A stretch of DNA of 64,000 nt from Rhizobium sp. Pop5. GTDB lineage: Bacteria > Pseudomonadota > Alphaproteobacteria > Rhizobiales > Rhizobiaceae. The stretch spans positions 3,111,001-3,175,000 of the forward strand of contig NZ_CP099399.1 of assembly GCF_024721175.1 (NCBI RefSeq), written 5' to 3'. The stretch's first letter is position 1; each line of letters begins with the position of its first letter. The position numbers and the translations under genes are program-made. Shown one piece after another: positions 52,974 to 63,966 of the stretch. The notes beneath the pieces are model-generated. The model did not search any database and was not told the DNA's origin. It worked only from the letters and a program-made list of their open reading frames with translations.

Positions 52974-53425
52974 ACGCGAAACTCCACGCAGACAAATTGG
53001 CCTATTGCCGTCAATAACATTCGTATTATGTTAAACTAGAAAGTAAAACAACAGCATAATAAAAACTACGTGTTTAAGTTATACGCTATTATGACGATTC
53101 CTCACTTTTGTATAAGTAATAAATCATAAACAATTCTAGAGACAAAAGCGAAATTTTAATCAACTGGCGTTTTTATACGATAAAATACAATTACTCGCTC
53201 AATGAACAAAATTCAAAATCTCAAGCACATCCATTGATAACAAAAAACTCTAAAGTAATTTCTTCAAAAATCCACATCATTTAAGAATTATTACCTCGCT
53301 TATTCACAAAATACACTTTAGAACACAAAGAATTTATTCCCGGATATGACCGCGGTCACAGACATTAAACCTGCATTAACACAAGCTTTGGCTGTGATTT
53401 CTACCATGGGCTGACGGAGATACGG
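52974..53425. other. 452-base AT-rich divergent promoter region (copy 2)
   Basis: No gene is visible. The stretch is even richer in A and T than its counterpart at 42534 and apart from the dyad near its right end shows no obvious similarity to it. Its marked contrast with the surrounding DNA suggests a silencer-type regulatory region. Confidence 0.6.
53347..53358. promoter_or_regulatory. Candidate Crp-type operator before the ExoY-like gene (copy 2)
   Basis: TGACCGCGGTCA is a perfect 12-base palindrome ending 67 bases before the GTG start. It shares ATGACC-N2-GGT-N-ACAGACA with the site at 42918. Being perfectly symmetrical, it may be the stronger of the two sites. Confidence 0.6.
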
Positions 53426-54082
53426 GTGGCGGGAAAAAATCAGGGCATGAACCTCATGGAACCTTGGCAGAGTTTCGCCAAGGCCCGGCAGCAAAGACGT
53501 CCGTTCAATTCGTCACAATCTCATGCGATCAGCAGAATGCTAAAGCGCGCATTGGACATTATCATTGCAGCGGGCCTCCTGTTCCTGCTGTCGCCGCTCC
53601 TTCTGTCAGTGGCAGCCATTGTCACGCTAAGTGATCGGGGACCCATTTTCAAAAGCCATATTCGGGTCGGTTATAAGGGGAAAGAGTTTGGTTGCCTCAG
53701 GTTTCGCACGGCAAGCGCCGAAGCGACGCTCAATCCTCATTTGACCGTCATCGGCGATACCCTCGTACGATCAAGGCTCGACAAGCTTCCGCAGCTGATC
53801 AACGTGCTGTTCGGTCAAATGAGCCTCGTCGGGCCGCGCGCGATTACAAAAGAAGAATTGCCGCGTTACGGCGAGCATGCCTATGCCTACATGAGCGTCC
53901 GTCCGGGCCTTACCGGCCATTGGCGGACCGGTGCGCACAGCGACGCCAGCTATCAGACGAAGCTTGCTCTCGACGTCGAATACTTATCCAATTGGACGTT
54001 TGCATGGGACTTCGTGATCATGGCGAAAACGCTCTCTGCCCAGCTTTCCCGGCACGCTCTATTGCCCAGACTGGACTCCTAA
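53426..54082 (+). CDS. Shortened ExoY-like sugar transferase (copy 2)
   Basis: The start is a GTG six bases after GGAG; an ATG at 53447 is the alternative. The 218-residue protein aligns with copy 1 over most of its length (R-A-L-D-I-I-I, D-R-G-P-I-F, G-C-L-R-F-R-T, L-P-Q-L-I-N-V, S-L-V-G-P-R-A-I-T, R-P-G-L-T-G-H-W). It lacks about 23 residues right after F-R-T, and the residue aligned with the catalytic-type aspartate is glutamate (S-A-E-A instead of K-T-D-A). G-P-R-P has become G-P-R-A. It may be inactive as a transferase or have a changed substrate or a regulatory role. Confidence 0.85.
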   Translation: MAGKNQGMNLMEPWQSFAKARQQRRPFNSSQSHAISRMLKRALDIIIAAGLLFLLSPLLLSVAAIVTLSDRGPIFKSHIRVGYKGKEFGCLRFRTASAEATLNPHLTVIGDTLVRSRLDKLPQLINVLFGQMSLVGPRAITKEELPRYGEHAYAYMSVRPGLTGHWRTGAHSDASYQTKLALDVEYLSNWTFAWDFVIMAKTLSAQLSRHALLPRLDS

Positions 54083-54154
54083 GCATCTCGCGCAAAGTCT
54101 GAAGATCGCGCCCGCGCCTCTCTCGCGCAGCGCAGCACCGCAAACGTGATGATT

Positions 54155-54454
54155 TCATCCATTGGGGCCCTTGCCGGTCACATGCGAACGCTCAGCAATG
54201 GAATTCTTTTTCCGGCGCTTTTGAATATGCCCCCCCAGGGAAAAGGCAAAGAGGCCCGCCAGATAACATATCTCCATAACGAGAAGCATTTCGAGGCAGG
54301 AAACGATCGTTTCCGTCAAAGAGGAACCCTTCAGCAAAATCACGATGCCCAAGGCCGTGACCAGCAGAAATGCGAAAACCACAAAGGCCCAGGCGCGAAT
54401 GGTCGCTCCGGCAGCGATGGAGACTGCAACCACGACGAGCGCGCTCTTCAGCAT
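54155..54454 (-). CDS. Small membrane protein, 99 residues (copy 2)
   Basis: Read from the ATG at 54454, which GAGAGGGG precedes, the protein has 99 residues, the same as its paralogue at 49590. Hydrophobic segments lie at about 3-38 and 50-72, followed by a basic tail. It converges on the shortened ExoY-like gene. The repeated pairing of this small protein with an ExoY-like enzyme points to a functional link. Confidence 0.75.
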   Translation of the reverse strand: MLKSALVVVAVSIAAGATIRAWAFVVFAFLLVTALGIVILLKGSSLTETIVSCLEMLLVMEICYLAGLFAFSLGGHIQKRRKKNSIAERSHVTGKGPNG

Positions 54455-55019
54455 TACGACCCCTCTCTTCACGCCTCCTTCAAGCTATTGTCGCCTTCAA
54501 TGACATGACAAAACCCGAAGTCGAAACGAAGTTCGATCGAAGTATTTTATCTGTTATCGTTAAAATATTGCTAAAATCTACGAATAAGCCGCCGGAAGCG
54601 CGTCGAGGAATATTCGACTATTCATCGAACGGAGAAACAGAATCATAGAAAACCGGGAAATCAAGGAATACCACGACCGGAAAAATTTCACTGTTGCGGG
54701 CCTATATAAGCGCTGGGAGATGCAACCAAGGCGACCTCCCACCGAGCTGGACTTTCGTTTGATGTTCCGGAAAAGGCAAGCGCCAGCATAGATTTAGGCA
54801 ATGAATGCAGAGATGCTCTGCGTATCGTCTCGCGGGTTCGGCAGAGATTTCCCGCGCACCGAGCGGCAAGCCACGCATCAACGAAACAGGGCTCGCAACG
54901 ATGGCGAGCCCTGCGGATCTCTTACCAGTAAAAGCCCCTGCGATGGAACTGTCAGCCTCGATGCTCCGTCATGGACAGGACAAGGCATGCGGCCGGAGGT
55001 TCCGGCCACACCAGAAAGC
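54455..55019. other. 565-base gap without a convincing gene
   Basis: The left 200 bases are AT-rich and probably hold the promoter of the small membrane gene. A perfect hairpin at 54888-54912 lies downstream of the acyltransferase gene. Two overlapping frames from about 54801 lack ribosome binding sites and have unlikely compositions. Confidence 0.55.
54888..54912 (-). terminator. Candidate terminator of the acyltransferase gene
   Basis: AGGGCTCGC (54888-54896) and GCGAGCCCT (54904-54912) pair perfectly around seven bases, about 108 bases beyond the acyltransferase stop. On the minus strand GTTTCGTT follows, a weak U-tract. Confidence 0.5.
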
Positions 55020-56129
55020 CTATTTCGAGACCGCGCCGGCCAATTCCTGCTTTGCACCGCGTTGCAGGCTGAGATTTTCGAGCCATGTGACTTGCTTGCG
55101 CAATTTCAGCGCCGGCCTCTCGATGAATCTCCAGGAAAAAGCGGCAAAGCAGGCGGCGACGATACTGCAGACGATACCGTTCAGCCACCAATTGTGCGCC
55201 CAAGGCCCAAGTGCCACGAACGCCTGCTGGATCGGATAACCGTAGAGGAAGACGCCGTAGGAATAGTCGGCGCCGCGCAGGATGCTGAGCTTCGGCGGTG
55301 AGGTGAGACCGAGGAAGACCGTGACATAACCCATTGCCGGAATGGCAATGAAATCCCCGAAGGACGTGAACCAATAGGCGCCCAGGATGACCGCCACGGA
55401 GGCGAAGAAAATTCTGAGGTCCCAGAGAACCTTGTCCCTGTAGAGATAGAAGGTCACCCCCGCCAGGAAAGCACAAATAAGCAGATTGCCCGATGCGGTC
55501 GTCGGCATGACGCCCCAGTCACTTTCGTGCTTCCAGTACCGTGCAATTGCAAAGCCTATGATCAATACAGGCGTTGCGATGAGGGCGATAACGCGCCGCC
55601 TGACCACGCCGAGCAGGAAGAGCGCGGCGATCACCATGTAGCATTCGAGCTCGAAGGGCACCGTCCAGAGCTGCCCGTTGACCATCGCTGCGTCAGGATT
55701 GTCCAGGAAGACACCCGGAAGATTGTAATGAATGTGCCCGGTGACATTCATGAGATATGAAAAGAACTGCGGATCGGCGAAGTAGTCACGCAGGTCATAC
55801 TCTGTATAGATCGCTCCGAGTATAAAGGCGGCCAGCAATACCTCTACGGCGAGTGCAGGATAGATCCGGATAAACCGGTTACCCAGGAAGGAGATCAATG
55901 TCTTCGATCGCTCGAGACTGCCGGCCACCAGGAACCCGCTCAGGGCAAAGAACATGGGTAGGACGGACTTCAGCAAAGGACGAAGGGGTGACTCCCAGAG
56001 AAACAGATCATCGCCATAGGTGACGCGGGCCGTATGTATCCAAAGCACTGAAAAAGCTAATAATAATCGCATATAATCAAAACCTGTCGGCCGCCCGTTC
56101 GCTAGTTCAAGCTTTTCCCCGAGAACCAT
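55020..56129 (-). CDS. Acyltransferase family 3 membrane protein (OafA/ExoZ-like)
   Basis: The ATG at 56129 follows AAGGGG and gives 369 residues with about ten membrane helices. R-P-T-G-F-D-Y-M-R-L-L-L-A near residue 12 and W-I-H-T-A-R with the family's conserved histidine mark acyltransferase family 3. F-x-x-R-F-x-R-I-Y-P-A near 85 is the second signature. Such proteins transfer acetyl or succinyl groups to surface polysaccharides, as ExoZ does for succinoglycan. Its place next to the polysaccharide locus suggests it decorates that polymer. Confidence 0.88.
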   Translation of the reverse strand: MVLGEKLELANGRPTGFDYMRLLLAFSVLWIHTARVTYGDDLFLWESPLRPLLKSVLPMFFALSGFLVAGSLERSKTLISFLGNRFIRIYPALAVEVLLAAFILGAIYTEYDLRDYFADPQFFSYLMNVTGHIHYNLPGVFLDNPDAAMVNGQLWTVPFELECYMVIAALFLLGVVRRRVIALIATPVLIIGFAIARYWKHESDWGVMPTTASGNLLICAFLAGVTFYLYRDKVLWDLRIFFASVAVILGAYWFTSFGDFIAIPAMGYVTVFLGLTSPPKLSILRGADYSYGVFLYGYPIQQAFVALGPWAHNWWLNGIVCSIVAACFAAFSWRFIERPALKLRKQVTWLENLSLQRGAKQELAGAVSK

Positions 56130-56333
56130 CTGTGCCCCTTTCAGAAATATTGACGCGATATGGAATGGCAGACTGCCGCCGCAAAACGGCTGCGACATCA
56201 TTGCCGCATCGCGGGGGCACGTGTCAGTGACCAGAGGTACATCAATTAAAAATTGAACGAGAGCGCCCTCTCCCGAAGATGATGGCCGGGATGAGATCGA
56301 GGCGATCGAGCATCATATTGGATGAGGAGACCC

Positions 56334-58652
56334 ATGAAATTTCTGGCTTTGCTTTTCTGTATCGTTCTCTTTCTCATCGGCCTGGGGCTGACAGGAGCCG
56401 GCGCCTGGCTGATCGGCCTCGGCGGCTCGCCCTATTACGCGATCGCCGGACTTGCCTATCTCATTGCCGCCTTGCTGCTGTGGCGCCGGAAGGCATCCGG
56501 CGGTCTCCTCGTCCTGCTTGTCGCCGTTTTGACTGTTCCCTGGGCGCTGTGGGAGTCGGGGATCAATTTCTGGGCGCTCTTCGCCCGCCTGATGTCGCCG
56601 CTGGCGCTGGCGGCCTTTGCGCTTCTCTTTGCACCGTCGTTATCCCCGGCGCCTGGCCGGAAGCTTTTCTATGTCGGCGCCCTGCTCACAGCGATCCTGT
56701 TTGCCGCCGGTTTCGGCCTCAGCTTCATTCCGCATGGCGTCATCCGACCCTCCGCCGATATCGCCGCTTATAAACCAGCAAAGGGCGACAATTCTCCTGC
56801 AGACTGGACATCCTACGGCCGTACCACGGCGGGAGACCGCTATTCCCCCTTCGATCAGATCAACCGCGACAATATTTCCAAGCTGGATCTCGCCTGGACG
56901 TATCGCACCGGAAAGAGCGAGGGCGCTGATCAGAACACGCCGCTGCAGATTGGCGACACACTCTACACCTGCACGCCGGCGGATGTAATCGCAGCGCTCG
57001 ATGCGGATACCGGCAAACCCCGCTGGACCTTCGATCCCAAGGCGACGGCGCCCTACTGGCAACGTTGCCGCGGCCTCGGTTATTACAAGATGCCGAAAGA
57101 GGCCCAGTCGGCCGATGGCCTCTGCAACGAACGCCTGGTGCAGACGACGATCGATGCCCGTCTTTTGGAGATCGACAGCAAGACCGGCGCACCCTGCAGG
57201 GGCTTCGGAGACAATGGCACCGTGCAGCTGTCCCAGGGCATGGGCGAGGTCAAGGCAGGCTATTATTTCCAGACTTCGGCGCCGCTGATTGCCCGCAATC
57301 TGATCGTCGTCGGCGGCTGGGTCACCGACAATCAGGAAACAGGCGAACCCTCGGGCGTCATCCGCGCCTTCAACGTCGTCACTGGCGAGCTCGAATGGGC
57401 ATGGGATCTCGGCAATCCCGAAATCACCAAGCTCCCGCCGGAGGGTGAGACCTATACGCGGGCGACGCCCAACATGTGGACGACAGCCGCATTCGACGAC
57501 AAGCTCGGCCTCATCTACGCGCCGCTCGGCAATACGACGCCGGACTATTACGGCGCCAACCGTCCCGCCTTCGCCGATCAGTACAATGCGACATTGGTGG
57601 CGCTCGATGTGACGACTGGCCGGGAGAGATGGAAGTACCAGACCGTGCACCACGATATCTGGGACTATGATCTGCCATCACAGCCGGCGCTGATCGACCT
57701 GCCGGACGGCAATGGCGCCACCGTACCCGCTCTTCTGCAGACCACCAAGCGCGGGCAACTTTTCCTCCTCAACCGGCAGACAGGCACCCCACTTGCCGAG
57801 GTTCAGGAAAAGCCAGTGCCGCAGCAGGGAGGCGCGCCGGAAGAGAAACTGTCTCCGACCCAACCCTATTCCGTCGGCATGCCGACGATCGGCGCGGAAC
57901 GGATGAGCGAACAGACGGCCTGGGGCCTGACGATGTTCGATCAGCTGGCCTGCCGGATCGCCTTTCGCAGGATGCGCTACGAGGGTGATTTCACCCCGAT
58001 CGGGACGCAGCCTGCGATCCAGCAGCCGGGAAATCTCGGCGGCCTCAACTGGGGAAGCGTCTCCGTCGACCTGCCCAACAACCGGGTCTTCATGAATGAT
58101 ATTCGCGTGCCGAGCATCTTCGCGCTCGTTCCGCGCAGTGAATTTGTCGATTTTGCCCTGACGACGACCGCGCACGGCCCCTCCGCCCCGCAGCGCGGCA
58201 CGCCCTATGGCATGACCACAGAGATGTGGACATCGAGGCTCCGCGTTCCCTGCACGCAACCGCCGTTCGGAACGGTCACGGCCGTTGATCTGAACACCCG
58301 CAAGATCGTATGGCAGGTTCCCGCCGGAACTGCCGAAGAACTGGGACCGTTCAAGATCAAGACCAAACTTCCGATGCCCATGGGCCTGCCGAGTTATGCC
58401 GGCACGTCGGCGACCGCCGGCGGCGTCGTCTTCTTCGCCGGCTTCCAGGACTATTACATCCGCGCCTATGATGCCGAGAACGGCACCGAGCTCTGGAAAT
58501 ATCCCCTGCCCGTCGGCGCAAGCGCCACACCGATGACCTACATCTCGCCGAAGACGGGCAAGCAATATGTCGCAATTTCGGTCGGCGGAGCGCCATATTC
58601 AAAGGACGTCGGCGACTACGTGCTCGCCTTTTCTCTAAAAGACGGAGATTAG
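56334..58652 (+). CDS. gcd: Membrane-bound PQQ-dependent glucose dehydrogenase
   Basis: The ATG at 56334, five bases after GAGGAG, gives 772 residues, close to the usual 790-800. Five membrane helices fill residues 1 to about 130. An eight-bladed quinoprotein propeller follows, opening S-P-A-D-W-T-S-Y-G-R-T-x-x-G-D-R-Y-S-P and including H-H-D-I-W-D-Y-D-L-P (about 435) and G-L-N-W-G-S-V-S. The enzyme oxidises glucose to gluconolactone in the periplasm and passes electrons to ubiquinone. In soil bacteria the acid produced dissolves mineral phosphate. No PQQ synthesis genes are in the window. Confidence 0.94.
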   Translation: MKFLALLFCIVLFLIGLGLTGAGAWLIGLGGSPYYAIAGLAYLIAALLLWRRKASGGLLVLLVAVLTVPWALWESGINFWALFARLMSPLALAAFALLFAPSLSPAPGRKLFYVGALLTAILFAAGFGLSFIPHGVIRPSADIAAYKPAKGDNSPADWTSYGRTTAGDRYSPFDQINRDNISKLDLAWTYRTGKSEGADQNTPLQIGDTLYTCTPADVIAALDADTGKPRWTFDPKATAPYWQRCRGLGYYKMPKEAQSADGLCNERLVQTTIDARLLEIDSKTGAPCRGFGDNGTVQLSQGMGEVKAGYYFQTSAPLIARNLIVVGGWVTDNQETGEPSGVIRAFNVVTGELEWAWDLGNPEITKLPPEGETYTRATPNMWTTAAFDDKLGLIYAPLGNTTPDYYGANRPAFADQYNATLVALDVTTGRERWKYQTVHHDIWDYDLPSQPALIDLPDGNGATVPALLQTTKRGQLFLLNRQTGTPLAEVQEKPVPQQGGAPEEKLSPTQPYSVGMPTIGAERMSEQTAWGLTMFDQLACRIAFRRMRYEGDFTPIGTQPAIQQPGNLGGLNWGSVSVDLPNNRVFMNDIRVPSIFALVPRSEFVDFALTTTAHGPSAPQRGTPYGMTTEMWTSRLRVPCTQPPFGTVTAVDLNTRKIVWQVPAGTAEELGPFKIKTKLPMPMGLPSYAGTSATAGGVVFFAGFQDYYIRAYDAENGTELWKYPLPVGASATPMTYISPKTGKQYVAISVGGAPYSKDVGDYVLAFSLKDGD

Positions 58653-58747
58653 CCGCTCAAACCCTGGAAATCGGGTCATACGGCAACTCGGGATTCGGCG
58701 ACGTCAACGGCCCTCTGTGCTATTTTGGTCCGACAAGGAACAAGGCT

Positions 58748-60541
58748 ATGAGCGTGTCGCGAAAACTTGCGGCGATCCTGGTCGCGGATGTGGTCGGCTA
58801 CAGTCGCCTCGCCGGGGCGGACGAGGATCGCATCCTAGCGCGACTGCGAACACTGCGCAGTGATGTCATCGATCCCACAATCGCCGTGCACAATGGCCGT
58901 ATCGTCAAGCGTACCGGAGACGGAAGTCTCATCGAGTTCCGCAGCGTTGTGGACGCCGTGCGTTGCGCGGTCGAAGTCCAGACTGCCATGGTTGAGCGCA
59001 ACGCAGGTGTCCAGCCTGAGCATCGCATCGAATTTCGGGTCGGGATCCATCTCGGTGATGTCGTAGAGGAGAGCGATGGAGATCTGATGGGTGACGGCGT
59101 CAATATCGCCGCGCGGTTAGAGAGCGTCGCCAAGCCTGGCGCCATCTGCCTTTCTGAAGACGCCTATCGCCAGGTGAGAGCGCGGCTTGATCTTGCGGTG
59201 ACCGATCTCGGCCCAATCCATCTTAAAAATATCGCCGAGCCGATGCGGGTCTATTCCCTTCAGGTCGGAACCGTCCTGCCGCCGGCGCGACAAGCACAGC
59301 CACCCGCAACGAAAATACCTTCGGTTAAAGCCGTACCCGATAAACCCTCCATCGCCGTGCTGGCCTTCAACAACATGAGCGGCGACGCAGAACAGGAATA
59401 TTTCTCCGACGGCATCAGCGAGGATATCATCACCGACCTCTCGAAGCTGTCCGAGTTGCACGTGATCGCCCGCAACTCATCCTTCGTCTACAAGAACGTC
59501 ACAGCGTCCGTGCCGGACATGGCCCGGGCGCTTGGTGTCCGCTATGTTCTTGAAGGCAGCGTGCGCAAATCCGGTAATCGGGTGCGCGTCACAGCCCAAT
59601 TGATTGACGCCAGCAATGGCGGACATATCTGGGCCAGCCGGTTCGATCGCGACCTCACCGACATTTTTGCGGTTCAGGATGAGCTCACACAGGAAATCGT
59701 GTCGGCGCTCAGGCTGAGCCTGACGCACGGCGACCAAGACCGGTTGGCGCAAGGACGCCCGGTTGATGTCGGCGCTTATGAGCTCTTATTGCGTGGCCGC
59801 GAGCAGGCATCGACCCATACCCGAACCGGGAATATAGCGGCCCGCAGCCTGGCGGCGGATGCTATCGCGATCGATCCAGAATATGCAGCGGCCCGGGCAC
59901 TCCTGTCCTTTACCCATGTGCTCGACTACGTCAACGCCTGGAGCAAGGATCCTGAAGCCTCGCTTCGCTTAGGCATGGATCTCGCGCAACAGGCCGTGGA
60001 AATGGCCGAGGAACAGCCAAACTGCCACTTTGCGCTGGGCCTGGCCTGCATGTGGAACCGAGAATTGGATCGAGCGCAGGCGGAGGTGTTGCGAGGCCTT
60101 GAGCTTTCGCCAAACTCTGCCGAACTCCTGATGCTGATGGCCCATATTCAGATATTCTCCGGCAATCCCGCAGGCGCCCTTGAGACACTTGATGCATCAA
60201 TGCGGCTTGACCCGCACTATCCGGAAGTTCTTCTCCAATTTCTCGCCGATGCGCGATTTTCTCTCGGCGAATATGAGGATGCGATTGTTGGGATCGAGCT
60301 TCGGCTGCAACAAAACTCGCAATCGGAGACCGCCTATGCCCTGCTTGCCTCCTGCTACGGCCACCTCGGTCGGTTCGAGGAGAGTCGAGAGGCCTGGGAG
60401 AAAGTGTTTCGGATAAACCCTGATTTCTCGATCGAACGCCGCCGGCGCGTCCTGCCATTCCAAAACCCCGAGGACTTTAACCGCCGCGTTGAGGGCCTCC
60501 ATAAGGCAGGACTGACGCTTCGGAATGATGGTCGCTGCTGA
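58748..60541 (+). CDS. Class III adenylate cyclase with TPR repeats
   Basis: The 597-residue protein has a class III nucleotidyl cyclase domain (about 1-175) with the metal-binding aspartates D14 (L-V-A-D-V-V-G-Y-S) and D58 (R-T-G-D-G-S), the adenine-selecting lysine K54, and G-D-G-V-N-I-A-A-R-L with the transition-state asparagine and arginine. A TolB/FlgO-like segment follows (P-S-I-A-V-L-A-F-N-N-M-S, about 200-330), then TPR-type helices to the end. This fusion is common in rhizobia, which carry many such cyclases. It makes cAMP in response to an unknown partner. The Crp-type regulators nearby could use cAMP, but no link is shown. Confidence 0.92.
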   Translation: MSVSRKLAAILVADVVGYSRLAGADEDRILARLRTLRSDVIDPTIAVHNGRIVKRTGDGSLIEFRSVVDAVRCAVEVQTAMVERNAGVQPEHRIEFRVGIHLGDVVEESDGDLMGDGVNIAARLESVAKPGAICLSEDAYRQVRARLDLAVTDLGPIHLKNIAEPMRVYSLQVGTVLPPARQAQPPATKIPSVKAVPDKPSIAVLAFNNMSGDAEQEYFSDGISEDIITDLSKLSELHVIARNSSFVYKNVTASVPDMARALGVRYVLEGSVRKSGNRVRVTAQLIDASNGGHIWASRFDRDLTDIFAVQDELTQEIVSALRLSLTHGDQDRLAQGRPVDVGAYELLLRGREQASTHTRTGNIAARSLAADAIAIDPEYAAARALLSFTHVLDYVNAWSKDPEASLRLGMDLAQQAVEMAEEQPNCHFALGLACMWNRELDRAQAEVLRGLELSPNSAELLMLMAHIQIFSGNPAGALETLDASMRLDPHYPEVLLQFLADARFSLGEYEDAIVGIELRLQQNSQSETAYALLASCYGHLGRFEESREAWEKVFRINPDFSIERRRRVLPFQNPEDFNRRVEGLHKAGLTLRNDGRC

Positions 60542-60614
60542 GAGAACCGGTTCGAGCCCCTGCCGAAGATACTCGTTCGCATCGGAGCTATCGGCAGCAG
60601 GCCTGTTCTTGAAT

Positions 60615-60642
60615 CAAAAAAGCCTGCCGAGGGGGCAGGCTT
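60615..60642 (-). terminator. Rho-independent terminator of the rrn operon
   Basis: On the minus strand a stem of nine base pairs (60634-60642 with 60620-60628, sequence AAGCCTGCC/GGCAGGCTT) is followed directly by six T. It lies about 25 bases after the tRNA and ends the rRNA operon transcript. Confidence 0.9.
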
Positions 60643-60667
60643 GGATCTTTATATCTGGGAAGAGATT

Positions 60668-60744
<77 letters not shown>

Positions 60745-60785
60745 CCATCGCAAATCGTTTTGATTTGCGTCAGTATATTAACACA

Positions 60786-60809
60786 AAAGGCCGCGTTAAG
60801 CGGCCCTTT
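60786..60809 (-). terminator. Terminator-like hairpin between 5S and tRNA-fMet
   Basis: On the minus strand a GGCCGC/GCGGCC stem (60800-60805 with 60789-60794) is flanked by A-rich and TTTTGTGT sequence, the form of a rho-independent terminator. A second perfect stem, CGCAAATC/GATTTGCG (60749-60756 with 60762-60769), follows just before the tRNA. Partial termination or tRNA processing are both possible. Confidence 0.55.
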
Positions 60810-60862
60810 AGTGACGGCATGGGCCGTTTGCTGTTCAGAGAAGATATTGAGTTGCGCTTTGC

Positions 60863-60981
60863 AGACCTGGCAGCGACCTACTCTCCCGCGTCTTAAGACG
60901 AAGTACCATGGGCGCAGGGGCGTTTCACGGCCGTGTTCGGAAAGGGAACGGGTGCAGCCACCCCGCCATAACCACCAGGTC
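60863..60981 (-). rRNA. rrf: 5S ribosomal RNA
   Basis: The minus strand reads GACCTGGTGGTTATGGCGGG ... to CCAGGTC, the 5' and 3' ends pairing as in all 5S RNAs, and contains the CCGAAC loop. Flanking 13-base complementary sequences (60850-60862 and 60983-60995) pair perfectly and form the precursor-processing stem. Exact ends are given to within a few bases. Confidence 0.93.
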
Positions 60982-61159
60982 GGCAAAGCGCAACTTAATG
61001 TTTGAGAAGCTGGCAGGCGTTAGCCTGTTTTTTTGAACACGTCTTACCTTTCGCGATGGCCGTCGGCCAGAGGCCGCAAGCGCAAGGCGCGTCCGCAGCG
61101 CCTTTGGCGCGTGAGGACAGAAGGTCAGGCTCATCGAACTTTGTTCGATGAGCATAGTC
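60982..61159 (-). other. 23S-5S internal transcribed spacer
   Basis: This spacer contains part of the 5S processing stem and a GC-rich stretch (about 61060-61120) able to fold. No tRNA gene or open frame of note is present. Confidence 0.7.

Positions 61160-63966
<2,807 letters not shown>

Noticed and set aside
54801..55301. Two overlapping frames on the plus strand
   Set aside because: They overlap the acyltransferase gene in antisense, have no ribosome binding site and show no recognisable protein.
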